Shown here in pieces: positions 32,465-40,864 of a stretch of DNA of 64,000 nucleotides. Both the position numbers and the translations under genes were made by a program. The notes below the pieces were generated by a model. The model saw only the letters and a list, made by a program, of their open reading frames with translations. It did not search any database and had not been told where the DNA came from. The stretch covers positions 27,810-91,809 of the forward strand of contig NZ_QGDU01000014.1 in assembly GCF_003149045.1 (NCBI RefSeq), written 5' to 3'. The DNA is from Fibrobacter sp. UWR4. Lineage in GTDB: Bacteria; Fibrobacterota; Fibrobacteria; Fibrobacterales; Fibrobacteraceae. The first letter of the stretch is position 1; each line of letters starts with the position of its first letter.

Positions 32465-35431
32465 CTATACCGAGAGACGAGAACGTCCGGATTCCTTGGA
32501 CTTGTACAGCAGCTTGTCAGCAGACTGGTAAAGCGCATTGAAGGAGTTCAACGTCATATTGGAAATAATCGCCCCCATGGACATGCTTGTAGTACGGGAG
32601 GCCATATTCAGGGACATGTTGATCTTGTCAAAAATCTGCTGGGCACGCTGGTACATGAACTCATCCGTACAGGCCTGATCAAAGAAGAGCGCCGCCGCAA
32701 ATTCATCACCGCCCATACGTCCTGCAATATCGTTACGACGCAAGGTGGACAACAGGGTCTGACCCACCAGCGAGAGGAATTCATCACCTGCGGCGTGACC
32801 GTAGGTGTCATTAAATTCCTTGAAATGGTCCACATCCAGCATCAAGAGCATGACCTTGGTCTTGCCTTCCAGAAGTTTGTATTCCGTATCGCTCTTGAAG
32901 GCGGAACGGTTCAGAAGTCCCGTGAGGGCATCTCTACGGAAGGCGTTTTCCCACTGTTCCTGCTGGACTCGGACCTTGCTTCGTTCCGTGCTGACCATCA
33001 CCCGCAGGGAATAGGTATCCGCCACATCGGCCACCACGATTTCGGCACGTCCCGCACGGACGGCGGAGTCAAAGTAAAGACGGCCAAAGCACAATACATA
33101 AATGATGGAGCCGTCCTTACGGCGGATACGATGTTCAAAGAACGCCTGGGGTGCCTTGCCCAAGTATTCCACCATCTGAGTCATATATTCCATACGGTCT
33201 TCCTCGGGAAGCAGGTCAACCTGATTCATATGGAGCCTTTCTACATCCTCCTTGGAATATCCTGTAAGAGCCTCAAAATCCTTGTCCATGCCGACAATGA
33301 AGTTCTGTTCATCCAGAGTATAGCGAATATGCTTTAGAGCATGAACCGTATTCACCATGTTTGCCGCAATCGAGTCGCCCTGGGCAAGTGCCTCACGGAC
33401 CATATCTCTAGATTCCCGGTCCACGGAAGTCTCCTTCTCGATGGGGGCAGGCATGGCATCCAGCATCTGGAGAAATTCCGAGACAATATTGGGGTCGAAC
33501 TGGGTACCGGCACAACGTTTCAGTTCGTCAATCGCCATCTTCTGGGGCAAAGCCTTACGGTAGGAACGGGTATTGACCATGGCGTCATAGGCGTCCACCA
33601 CAGCAATCACACGAGACAATAGGGGAATGGTTTCACAGGAAAGTCCATCGGGATATCCGGCACCGTCCCAACGTTCGTGATGATGCAAAATCATATCCGC
33701 AATCCCTTCCAGCTCCGCAGAGCTCTTGGCAATCTGGTAACCCTTCATCGGATGGGACCGCAATACATCCCATTCCTCGCTGGTCAGTTTGCCAGGCTTA
33801 TTCAGAATTTCAAGAGGCACACCAATCTTGCCGATATCGTGGAGCAGGCACAACAGGGAAAGGTTACTCTGGTCCACGTCGGAAAGGCCTATGCGGCGGC
33901 CCAATTCAGCACCCATGGTCTGGGTACGACGGACATGTTCTTCCGTATCGGAATCGCATTCCTGCAAAGCCTGCACAAGGGAATTAAGCACCACGGAATG
34001 GGAAGAGTTACGGTCCAGAAGCTTTTTCTGTCGCAGGCCCCTGACCGCCAAGTCAATGGATTCCAGCAGAACGGCATCGGGATCGCAGGAACTTACGGCA
34101 TACAGGACCTTCTGTTCAAACTTTTTCTCGATCTGGGACATCATTTCCAGCACGGAGTTTTCACTTCCACGCAGGACCAAGGCGATGAGCATGGCATCCT
34201 GGCCTCGAATGAAGTAGGTTCCAGAGGCGAAATGGGAACGGAGCAGTTCGGACAGGTTCTTGATCATCTGGTCGCCCGCATGATGCCCCTTGGCGGTATT
34301 CACGATCGACAACCCTACAATATCGCAGGCGACAACCACCATACTTTCACGGCGTACATTCTTGGTTTCATCCGCGAACACACAGAAATCATCCCAGTTA
34401 TGGAATCCCGTCAGAGGATCCGTCGCAAGGACTGCATTGGTGAACATGAATAGGTGACCAATGACTCGATGGTTCCTATTCTGGAGCGTTCTGAAATCGC
34501 AGCGCAACGGTCTACTGATTTCCCCGTCCTTGGCATAGCATTGAACCACAAGATTTTCGAAGCGTTCTTCCATGTGGATTCCGCACTGTTCTGCAAAATC
34601 CCTGATGTTCATCTGGTCCACAATATCAACTTGTGGCAGCAGCCCGTGGGCCATATCGTTGTGAAGAATAAGCCTTCCGTTGTAGTCAAAAAGAACAAGA
34701 CCCTGGTCCAGATTTTCGAACACACTCATCTTGAACAGGTTCAGCATGCCCTTGGAGGAATACTGGAAACAGGCCCAGTAGAACACATAGGCGCCAAGGC
34801 TATAGCCAAGAATGGAGTAGTCCAGGAAATTGAACTTGGAAAGTCCAGGAGTGAACAGAAAGACGGCATTGATTGCAACAATCCCCACAATTCCCAACGC
34901 AGCATACAAGTACATTCTCTTGTATTCAAAAGGAACTCGGACCACCCTGGACAAGAGCAACCAGATGCAGGATGCAACCATCAGATAACAGAATGTCAAA
35001 TGGACATAGAAAAGCGTATGCATGTCATAGCTGAACTTCGCAAATTCCGTTTCGCGGGGAACGTAGCTGACGGCAATGTCACAGAACGGGTTAACGGCAA
35101 AGACAGCGATTTCAAAGGCAAAAAATAGATGGGCAAGTTTCAAATGTCCAAGACCGGCCTTGCTCTGCTTGATATTACAGAAGTCCGATACGAACAGAAC
35201 CAGGCATATCAGCATGAAATCGATGCAGATAAAATAGACGCTGGACAGGCAGGAGAAAATAAACACGTTGTCGAAAAGGGTGCTCAGCAAGTAGCTAATG
35301 TCCACAAGTGCGCAACCGATACAGGTATAACCTAAAGCCTTGCCACGAATGCCTGTTTTTTTAAAGGACATCATTGCAAGCAAAACATCCAAGGCGGCAA
35401 ACACCAGGGACGCTACAATATATTCAGCCAT
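32465..35431 (-). CDS. Membrane protein with degenerate GGDEF, HD-GYP, PAS and GGDEF domains
   Basis: I start at ATG 35431 (MAEYIVASLVFAAL), because the only good promoter (35500-35526) would begin transcription near 35495. Seven or eight N-terminal membrane helices (to ~240) are followed by a short sensor region, a degenerate GGDEF domain (DPLTGFHNWDDF present, active site RGQDA), and an HD-GYP phosphodiesterase with LLHDIGKIGVP and HHERWDGAGYPDG. A PAS domain (TGYSKEDVERL) and a final GGDEF with intact MGGDEF follow. One protein can therefore both make and break cyclic-di-GMP, with the first GGDEF probably a GTP-sensing or structural module. It is monocistronic. Confidence 0.9.
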   Translation of the reverse strand: MAEYIVASLVFAALDVLLAMMSFKKTGIRGKALGYTCIGCALVDISYLLSTLFDNVFIFSCLSSVYFICIDFMLICLVLFVSDFCNIKQSKAGLGHLKLAHLFFAFEIAVFAVNPFCDIAVSYVPRETEFAKFSYDMHTLFYVHLTFCYLMVASCIWLLLSRVVRVPFEYKRMYLYAALGIVGIVAINAVFLFTPGLSKFNFLDYSILGYSLGAYVFYWACFQYSSKGMLNLFKMSVFENLDQGLVLFDYNGRLILHNDMAHGLLPQVDIVDQMNIRDFAEQCGIHMEERFENLVVQCYAKDGEISRPLRCDFRTLQNRNHRVIGHLFMFTNAVLATDPLTGFHNWDDFCVFADETKNVRRESMVVVACDIVGLSIVNTAKGHHAGDQMIKNLSELLRSHFASGTYFIRGQDAMLIALVLRGSENSVLEMMSQIEKKFEQKVLYAVSSCDPDAVLLESIDLAVRGLRQKKLLDRNSSHSVVLNSLVQALQECDSDTEEHVRRTQTMGAELGRRIGLSDVDQSNLSLLCLLHDIGKIGVPLEILNKPGKLTSEEWDVLRSHPMKGYQIAKSSAELEGIADMILHHHERWDGAGYPDGLSCETIPLLSRVIAVVDAYDAMVNTRSYRKALPQKMAIDELKRCAGTQFDPNIVSEFLQMLDAMPAPIEKETSVDRESRDMVREALAQGDSIAANMVNTVHALKHIRYTLDEQNFIVGMDKDFEALTGYSKEDVERLHMNQVDLLPEEDRMEYMTQMVEYLGKAPQAFFEHRIRRKDGSIIYVLCFGRLYFDSAVRAGRAEIVVADVADTYSLRVMVSTERSKVRVQQEQWENAFRRDALTGLLNRSAFKSDTEYKLLEGKTKVMLLMLDVDHFKEFNDTYGHAAGDEFLSLVGQTLLSTLRRNDIAGRMGGDEFAAALFFDQACTDEFMYQRAQQIFDKINMSLNMASRTTSMSMGAIISNMTLNSFNALYQSADKLLYKSKESGRSRLSV

Positions 35432-35499
35432 AAAAAGAGACAAGAGGCCTCCGGGAAACTCAAAAACACCCCTGCAGGAACAGGGGAAACACATTACTA

Positions 35500-35526
35500 A
35501 ATATAAACTATTTTGTTCAGAGTCAA
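35500..35526 (-). promoter_or_regulatory. Promoter of the HD-GYP/GGDEF gene
   Basis: On the minus strand, TTGACT (35521-35526) and TATATT (35500-35505) are separated by 15 bp (16 if shifted by one base). Confidence 0.5.
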
Positions 35527-35547
35527 GCAATTAGCATCACACAATGC

Positions 35548-36951
35548 TTAGTTTGCTTGAATCTCTGGCTTTTTCCGTATTTCAAGTTGGAACAAGTAGA
35601 CGCCTACGCAAATAAGCACCGAGAGGAAAGAGCCCGACAGGGTGGCAATTCCCATGGGGAAAAGGGTATCCGGATACCAAATTGCGGCAAGGTAGGCCCC
35701 CGGGACACGGAGGGTTACGATAGAAATCGCATTGTGTATAAAGGACACGACGGAGCGGCCACAGGCGCAGAAGTACCCGCTAAAGCAGAAATGGATACCG
35801 GCCACCATGCAGTCAAAGACATAGGCGTGCAGGTACTGGGTACCATAGGTGATTACCTTCAGGTCGTCCGTAAACAGGGCAAGGACTGGTTCGGAAATAA
35901 ACTGGAAGAGGATTCCGCACGCCAGGCCGAAACCGGCGGCAATCCCCATGCCACAATACAGCGTCTGGCGGGCTCGATCGTAGCGGTCCGCCCCAATGCA
36001 CTGCGCGCTAATGGCGGAGACAGAGGACAACATGGCGGAAGGCACCAGGAAGAGGAAGCAGATGATCTTTTCCACCACGCCAACTGCGGCGGCGATCTCT
36101 AGCCCGCGGGAGTTTGCGATGAGGGTTATGAACAGGAAGGAAACCTGGATGAACCCTTCCTGACAGGCGATGGGGAAGCCGATTTTCGTCAAGGACCAGA
36201 GAATAGCCTTGTTAGGGCGGAAATCCTTGAGGGAAAGGGGTATGTTGAAGCGGACCCGCTTGACCCACTTGATGGAAGCGAGGGTCAGGACGACACAGAA
36301 CAGCTGGGAAAGGACCGTCGCAACGGCAGCCCCCGCGGGACCCATCCCCAGGGGACCGACAAACAGGAAGTCAAGGGCGATATTCACCACGCAGGAAATT
36401 GTTACAAAATACATGGGGCTCTTGGTATCCCCAAGACCGCGGAACGCTGCAGCCACCACATTGTAGGCGGTAATGAAGGGAATTCCCAGAAAACACACCA
36501 CCAGGTAGCGAGTCGTGCCTGCAACAGCCTCGGCGGGAGTGGACAAAAGGGACACGATCTGGGGGGCGGTCAACAGCAGGATGGCGGTGAAAAGGATGGC
36601 CACCCCGGTAAAGATCAAGGCAGTATTCCCTAAAATGCGGCTCAGGCTTTTGTGGCGCTTGGCACCTACGGCCTGCCCCATGAGCACCGTGGTACCCATC
36701 GTAAGCCCTACCAGGATGACCGTCACGAAATGCATGACCTGGCTACCTACCGCCACGGCGGTAATGCCTGCGGCATCCGTAAACTGACCTATAATAAACA
36801 GATCCGCCATGCCATAGAGAGTCTGCAGGAAGTTCGCAATCAAAAACGGGACGGAGAACAGTCCGATGTTCCTTAAAATATTTCCTTCGTAAAGATTGCG
36901 GGGCATAGGCTGAAAAATAGAAAAAACTGGCGGTTCCTCAAAACGAAACAT
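35548..36951 (-). CDS. MATE-family efflux transporter
   Basis: A twelve-helix Na+- or H+-driven multidrug/metabolite exporter of about 467 residues. Typical pieces are SVPFLIANFLQTLYGMADLF near the start, VTVILVGLTMGTTVLMGQAV, VVAAAFRGLGDTKSPMYF and, in the second half, the matching KIGFPIACQEGFIQVSFLFI and FSGYFCACGRSV. ATG 36951 is used; a TTG at 36963 and an ATG at 36906 (MPRNLYEGN) are alternatives, the last matching the usual family start. The 430-bp region upstream carries heptad repeats instead of an obvious promoter. Confidence 0.93.
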   Translation of the reverse strand: MFRFEEPPVFSIFQPMPRNLYEGNILRNIGLFSVPFLIANFLQTLYGMADLFIIGQFTDAAGITAVAVGSQVMHFVTVILVGLTMGTTVLMGQAVGAKRHKSLSRILGNTALIFTGVAILFTAILLLTAPQIVSLLSTPAEAVAGTTRYLVVCFLGIPFITAYNVVAAAFRGLGDTKSPMYFVTISCVVNIALDFLFVGPLGMGPAGAAVATVLSQLFCVVLTLASIKWVKRVRFNIPLSLKDFRPNKAILWSLTKIGFPIACQEGFIQVSFLFITLIANSRGLEIAAAVGVVEKIICFLFLVPSAMLSSVSAISAQCIGADRYDRARQTLYCGMGIAAGFGLACGILFQFISEPVLALFTDDLKVITYGTQYLHAYVFDCMVAGIHFCFSGYFCACGRSVVSFIHNAISIVTLRVPGAYLAAIWYPDTLFPMGIATLSGSFLSVLICVGVYLFQLEIRKKPEIQAN

Positions 36952-36973
36952 TGAACGTTGCAAGGGTGAAGAG

Positions 36974-37037
36974 TGGTTAGTGATTAGTGGTTAGTGGTTA
37001 GTGATTAGTGATTAGAAATTAGAGACTAGAGATTAGG
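36974..37037 (+). repeat. Heptad array, nine consecutive TAGnnnn units
   Basis: TAG occurs at 36978, 36985, 36992, 36999, 37006, 37013, 37020, 37027 and 37034, without a slip. The four bases between vary (TGAT, TGGT, AAAT, AGAC, GGAT). Since 7 is not a multiple of 3, any three units put a stop codon in every frame of the plus strand. Confidence 0.9.
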
Positions 37038-37159
37038 GATGTCGGGAATACCCTGAGGAAAAAATAAAGACGAATCCATCCCGAAATCAAAAGCATATAC
37101 ATCTAGACGCCCTATCCCCTAGCCCCTAGCCCCTAACCCCTAAATCACCCTAGACCCTA
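37012..37159 (+). repeat. Heptad-flanked core element, copy A
   Basis: A core of about 75 bp (37038-37111), containing GATGTCGGGAA, CTGAGGAAAAAATAAAGACG and ATCCCGAAATCAAAAGCATA, lies between the TAG array on the left and a CTA array on the right (CTA at 37112, 37119, 37126, 37133, 37140, then 37150 and 37157). The same element in reverse orientation occupies 46296-46440. No open frame of note is inside. The core has inverted TCGGGA/TCCCGA ends. Confidence 0.85.
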
Positions 37160-37308
37160 AAATGCGCATGGGGGGTGCTCATTGTGAATCGTCAAATGTT
37201 GCGGGGGTGAAACGGTCTGCGTTTCTAATTGAAATTCCTCCCCTAATTCCGCTGTTTATTTCCGCTTGTTTTTTTAATACCTGCATATTTTTCCCGCTTT
37301 TTCAAAAG

Positions 37309-37325
37309 TTGGCACGGCCTTTGCA
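37309..37325 (+). promoter_or_regulatory. Sigma-54 (RpoN) promoter of the hsp20 gene
   Basis: TTGGCACGGCCTTTGCA matches the -24/-12 consensus TGGCACG-N4-TTGCW with the GG and GC doublets 12 bp apart. Transcription would start near 37336, about 57 nt before the hsp20 ATG. No -35/-10 pair is seen there. The preceding 150 bp (37160-37308) has no gene and may hold activator sites, which I cannot define. Confidence 0.75.
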
Positions 37326-37392
37326 ATAGGTGGGGTGTAAAAACAAGAAACAATGGGTCTTAAAGGCCCGCAACTCAATCGAGGTAAAAATC

Positions 37393-37800
37393 ATGATGAA
37401 CGCAAACGTAATCCCCACCGCTTTCTATGGCCTTCAGAACCTGATCGACAGCCTGAACAGCCTGAACGCAAACGACAAGACCGAAAAGGCCGAATGCGTC
37501 AAGCGTGAATACACCTACAGCCCCAAGGCCGACTACTACGAGGTGGAAAACGGCTTCGTCCTGGAAGTGGAACTCCCCGGCGTCAAGAAGGAAGATCTGG
37601 ACATGCAGATTGAAAAGAACATCCTTACCGTCAAGGCAAGCCGTTCCCGCAAGGACAACAAGGTGAACTACGAACGCAGCTTCCGCCTGGCAGACGACAT
37701 CGATACCGAAAACATCAAGGTCACCTTGGAAAACGGCATCCTGTCCTTCGGTCTCGTAAAAAAGCAGCAGGCCGCCGCCCGTAAACTGAACGTGGTGTAA
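37393..37800 (+). CDS. Small heat-shock protein (Hsp20/alpha-crystallin family)
   Basis: The start ATG 37393 has GAGG 7-8 nt upstream; an upstream GTG at 37330 would precede the predicted transcript start. The 135-residue protein has a short N-terminal arm and an alpha-crystallin domain: YYEVENGFVLEVELPGVKKE, NILTVKASR, YERSFRLADDID and the final strand VTLENGILSFGLVKK. It holds unfolding proteins in the cytoplasm. It is a single gene with a terminator at 37859. Control by sigma-54 rather than sigma-32 or CIRCE/HrcA would be unusual. Confidence 0.93.
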   Translation: MMNANVIPTAFYGLQNLIDSLNSLNANDKTEKAECVKREYTYSPKADYYEVENGFVLEVELPGVKKEDLDMQIEKNILTVKASRSRKDNKVNYERSFRLADDIDTENIKVTLENGILSFGLVKKQQAAARKLNVV

Positions 37801-37858
37801 ATCCAGACCCTAGAAACTCACTTTAGACATTCTCTTCATACTCCTCCTTAAATCCACC

Positions 37859-37888
37859 AAAGGGTTCCTCCTGCGAGGAACCCTTTTT
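37859..37888 (+). terminator. Terminator of hsp20
   Basis: AAAGGGTTCCTC / GAGGAACCCTTT with a CTGC loop, followed by TT. Confidence 0.92.
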
Positions 37889-37975
37889 CCGTACGAAAGG
37901 GCAAAATTCCAAAACAAAAAATCATTAGTAAATTGCTAATGAGAGTGGCGAAATTTTACAAAAAACGGCAATTAT

Positions 37976-37990
37976 GGACATAATGTCCAC
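37976..37990. promoter_or_regulatory. Perfect palindrome upstream of the CE1 esterase
   Basis: TGGACATAATGTCCA is a 7+1+7 palindrome 90 bp before the esterase start codon, in an AT-rich leader without a gene (37889-38080). It is a plausible operator; the regulator is unknown. Confidence 0.4.
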
Positions 37991-38080
37991 AGCAAAATAT
38001 CGCAAAAACCTCTCTTCAGAATAAAATGGAAGTATATCTACCTCGGGAATTATGTGTTTGATCTTAAAAAAGGAGACAAA

Positions 38081-39451
38081 ATGAAGCGAAAATTTGACCT
38101 TATGGGTGTAGCCTTGTTGACCTCAGTGGCTATGTTCATTGCATGTGGAGATGATTCCGGCTCTAATCCCAAGACCGACGATCCCATCTTCTCCTATGAT
38201 TCTTCCAGCTCTGCGGATGTAATAATCCCCGGCTCCAGTGCAATCGACCCTGCCAGCTCCGGAAGCGAGCCCACCGTGGCAAATTCCAGTAGCGACGCCG
38301 TGACTCCGGTTCCCGGTTCCAGTAGCGACGCCATGACTCCGGTTCCCGGTTCCAGCAGCGACGCCATCGTTCCGCTCCCTGCATCCAGTAGCGGTGCTGT
38401 AGTGGAAAGCTCCAGCAGCGTGCCCGCAGCCATCAGCAGTTCCAGTGTAGCCGTTGCAAGTAGCTCTAGCAGCAGCAATCCCGTCGTAGAAAGTTCCAGC
38501 AGTGAAATCGCCTTGGGCCCCACCGAAAAGACTTATGCATTTGGCTATGCCCTAAAGAACGCTCCGCGCCCCTCCAAAGGCTGCGGCAAAAATTCTTCCC
38601 TGACCAAAACCAAAAGCGTTGAAAATGGCGATCGCTTCACCATGAACGTAGCCGGCTTGGATCGTGAATATTTCATCACGTTACCCAAGAATTACGACAA
38701 CACCAAGCCCTACAAGCTTCTCTTCGCCATGCACTGCATGGGTTCCAACGCAGAAGATTTCGTTCACCACTATGCCGACCAGGATCATCCGTCTCCGTAC
38801 TATGGCCAGCAGAAGTTGGACACCGAAGGCAACTACATCTTCGTTTCTCCTCGCGGCGATACACAGGAACCCGGAGCCATGTGGCAAGCCCCTTGGCGTG
38901 GAGGTGATGACAAGGACCACCTGTTCTTCGATCAGTTGCTGACCACCATGGAAGACAACTACTGTATCGACACCTCCCGCGTATTCGTCACCGGCTTTAG
39001 CTTCGGTTCCATGTACAGCTACTCCCTGGCAGAAGAATTCCAGGAAAGAGTCCGTGCTGTGGTTACCTACGCTGTGGCAGACTACAACATTTACGAACCC
39101 CACAAGAGCGGAACTGAAAAGCAGCTGCCCATCGCCTGGATGAATGTTCACGGCAAGAACGACGGCACCTGCCCCTACAACACCGCCCTCACAAGCGCAC
39201 TGCCCCGCGTTCTCAAGAAGAACGGCAAGGCATCTGACGGTGATAGCAAATTCACTGACGCCAGTTCCGAAAAACCCCAGGAAGTGGGCGGTTCCGGCCA
39301 TCTCTGCTACGACTTCAAGAACGTTGACGAACGTTTCCCCGTGAAGTGGTGCAGCTGGAATGGCGGCCATCAGTGGACTGCTTACGACAACGGCAACTGG
39401 CAGAGCACCTGGGTTCCCGAAGAAGTCCACAAGTTCTTCGAACAGTTCTAG
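38081..39451 (+). CDS. CE1-type (feruloyl esterase/PHB depolymerase-like) lipoprotein with Ser-rich linker
   Basis: The start is set by AAGGAG 6 nt upstream. The lipobox FIAC places Cys24 as lipid anchor. Residues ~30-155 are a Ser/Pro linker with an 11-residue tandem repeat (SSSDAVTPVPG) and SSSS blocks, the Fibrobacter hallmark. The C-terminal alpha/beta-hydrolase domain has FAMHCMGSNAEDF for the oxyanion region, the nucleophile in VTGFSFGSMYS (GxSxG type) and a late His in WNGGHQWTAYD. It likely removes ferulate or acetate esters from plant xylan at the cell surface. A terminator follows. Confidence 0.85.
   Translation: MKRKFDLMGVALLTSVAMFIACGDDSGSNPKTDDPIFSYDSSSSADVIIPGSSAIDPASSGSEPTVANSSSDAVTPVPGSSSDAMTPVPGSSSDAIVPLPASSSGAVVESSSSVPAAISSSSVAVASSSSSSNPVVESSSSEIALGPTEKTYAFGYALKNAPRPSKGCGKNSSLTKTKSVENGDRFTMNVAGLDREYFITLPKNYDNTKPYKLLFAMHCMGSNAEDFVHHYADQDHPSPYYGQQKLDTEGNYIFVSPRGDTQEPGAMWQAPWRGGDDKDHLFFDQLLTTMEDNYCIDTSRVFVTGFSFGSMYSYSLAEEFQERVRAVVTYAVADYNIYEPHKSGTEKQLPIAWMNVHGKNDGTCPYNTALTSALPRVLKKNGKASDGDSKFTDASSEKPQEVGGSGHLCYDFKNVDERFPVKWCSWNGGHQWTAYDNGNWQSTWVPEEVHKFFEQF
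38285..38383 (+). repeat. 33-bp tandem repeat in the esterase linker
   Basis: Three units start at 38285, 38318 and 38351; the first two are almost identical and the third diverges. They encode the 11-residue unit SSSDAxTPVPG, so changes in copy number keep the frame and only alter linker length. Confidence 0.85.
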
Positions 39452-39498
39452 AAACCGCGCGTAAGCGCAGTTCTAAAATTTCTCTCTAATACCGAAAG

Positions 39499-39526
39499 GC
39501 CCCGCAGGAAACTGCGAGGCTTTTTT
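39499..39526 (+). terminator. Terminator of the CE1 esterase gene
   Basis: GCCCCGCAG-GAAA-CTGCGAGGC (one mismatch) then TTTTTT. Confidence 0.88.
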
Positions 39527-39561
39527 CATCGGCAATCTATCGCAATATTCTTTCAAGAAAT

Positions 39562-40683
39562 TTATTCCAGGTAAAGCACCTCGCCCATCTGCGGCATCAG
39601 CACAGGCTTCTGGGATTCCTCACCCGCCTTCTTTGCATTTTCCAGAGGCTCGCGATAATCATGCTTGGAGAGAGCGAATCGAGAATGATGAACCGTCATG
39701 TAGCGATTAGCGTTCAGTTCCTTCATTTCCTGACCAAGGTACTTGGGCAGCGTATGCACATAGGCCCAGTCCGTATTATACTGGCCGTTTTCCAAAATTG
39801 CCAAATCGATATCCTTGAATTTTTCGCCCACCTTGGCAAAGTGAGTTCCGTAGCCCGAATCACCGCTAATCCAGATGTTACGCTTGGGTGTCTTGAAATA
39901 GTAGGACGCCCACAAAGTCTTGTTCTGGTGAAGGTCGCGACCAGAGAAATGGCGGGCTGGGGTGAAGGTAACCTCAAAGGATTTTTCATTACCGGCAGCA
40001 TCCTTTGTCTGGTCCAGAACCACATGGGTCCACCAGTCTTCCTCGACCAGCTTTTCCTTAGGGTAGCCCCAGTATTCAAAATGTTCGCCCACGCCAAGAG
40101 GCACGATGACCTTACCTACGTTCGGTTCCAGCTCCGTAACAGCCTGGTAGTCCAGGTGGTCCCAATGGTCGTGACTAATGACCAGGTAATCGATGAAGGG
40201 AAAATCCTTGGGCTTGTAAACGTCTGTTCCCTTGAACATCTTGTTGACAAAACTTACGGGAGAGCCTGCGTAAAGAACCGGATCCACTAGGATTTTCTTG
40301 CCGGCCAAGTTCATCAGGTAGCTGGAATGGCCAAACCACACAAGCCAATCCTTGTCTTCGGGCAGAGCCTTCAGATCCGTACGGATGACTGTCATGGAAT
40401 CACCCTTGGCCGGTGCAATCTGGACACCGGAATTGTCAAAGAGGAATTCTTTCCAGACTTGTAATTTGCTTTTCTTGTAAACCATAACAGCAGCAGAATC
40501 GATGTTCACGAACTCCTTGCCATTATAGTTAGGAGACTTTTTGATACGGGCCAAACGTTCGCCCTGGGGAATTCGACCAAAGCACTTTTGACTAAGGAAC
40601 AAGACACCGGCGTCACCCAACAGAAAAAAAATCGACAAGATAATCGCAGTAACCATAAATTTCTTCCTCCTGAAACCCATCAT
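39562..40683 (-). CDS. Membrane-anchored metallo-beta-lactamase hydrolase (UlaG/NAPE-PLD-like)
   Basis: One N-terminal membrane helix (VTAIILSIFFLLGDAGVLFL) anchors a periplasmic or cytoplasm-facing domain of ~340 residues. Metal-binding motifs are VWFGHSSYLMNLAGKKILVDP, VISHDHWDHLD, PARHFSGRD, WISGDSGYG and a late HHSRFAL. This is the layout of NAPE-PLD-like phospholipase/lactonase proteins. Substrate unknown; a phospholipid or lactone is possible. The leader contains no clear promoter. It lies 180 bp downstream of the GlmM-like gene in the same direction. Confidence 0.87.
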   Translation of the reverse strand: MMGFRRKKFMVTAIILSIFFLLGDAGVLFLSQKCFGRIPQGERLARIKKSPNYNGKEFVNIDSAAVMVYKKSKLQVWKEFLFDNSGVQIAPAKGDSMTVIRTDLKALPEDKDWLVWFGHSSYLMNLAGKKILVDPVLYAGSPVSFVNKMFKGTDVYKPKDFPFIDYLVISHDHWDHLDYQAVTELEPNVGKVIVPLGVGEHFEYWGYPKEKLVEEDWWTHVVLDQTKDAAGNEKSFEVTFTPARHFSGRDLHQNKTLWASYYFKTPKRNIWISGDSGYGTHFAKVGEKFKDIDLAILENGQYNTDWAYVHTLPKYLGQEMKELNANRYMTVHHSRFALSKHDYREPLENAKKAGEESQKPVLMPQMGEVLYLE

Positions 40684-40754
40684 ACTTATTCTACAAAAAA
40701 TATAAGACCTAGAGATTACTCTAAGTCAAAAGAAATATCACTATTTCACGCCCT

Positions 40755-40783
40755 TCTGAGGAGGCACTTTAGTGCCCCTCAGA
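40755..40783. other. Strong intergenic hairpin
   Basis: TCTGAGG-A-GGCACT pairs with AGTGCC-CCTCAGA across a TT loop. It is between two minus-strand genes and lacks a T tract on the minus side, so it may stabilise an mRNA end or be part of a repeat. Confidence 0.5.
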
Positions 40784-40827
40784 CAAAAAAGAGAAGTCAA
40801 GCAAGCTCTGCTTGTGAAGACGCACTC

Positions 40828-40864
40828 TTTTTTCGGGGGTCCAGGGGGCAGAGCCCCTTGCATC
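40828..40864 (-). repeat. GC-rich hairpin repeat after the GlmM-like gene
   Basis: On the minus strand, GATGCAAGGGGCTCTGCCCC, then TGGACCCCCGAAAAAA: nearly identical to 21828-21864. The TAG stop codon of the upstream gene overlaps the first base of the repeat. Confidence 0.8.

Noticed and set aside
32465..35530. TTG start at 35530 for the HD-GYP/GGDEF protein
   Set aside because: It lies inside the predicted promoter; ATG 35431 starts directly with the first membrane helix.
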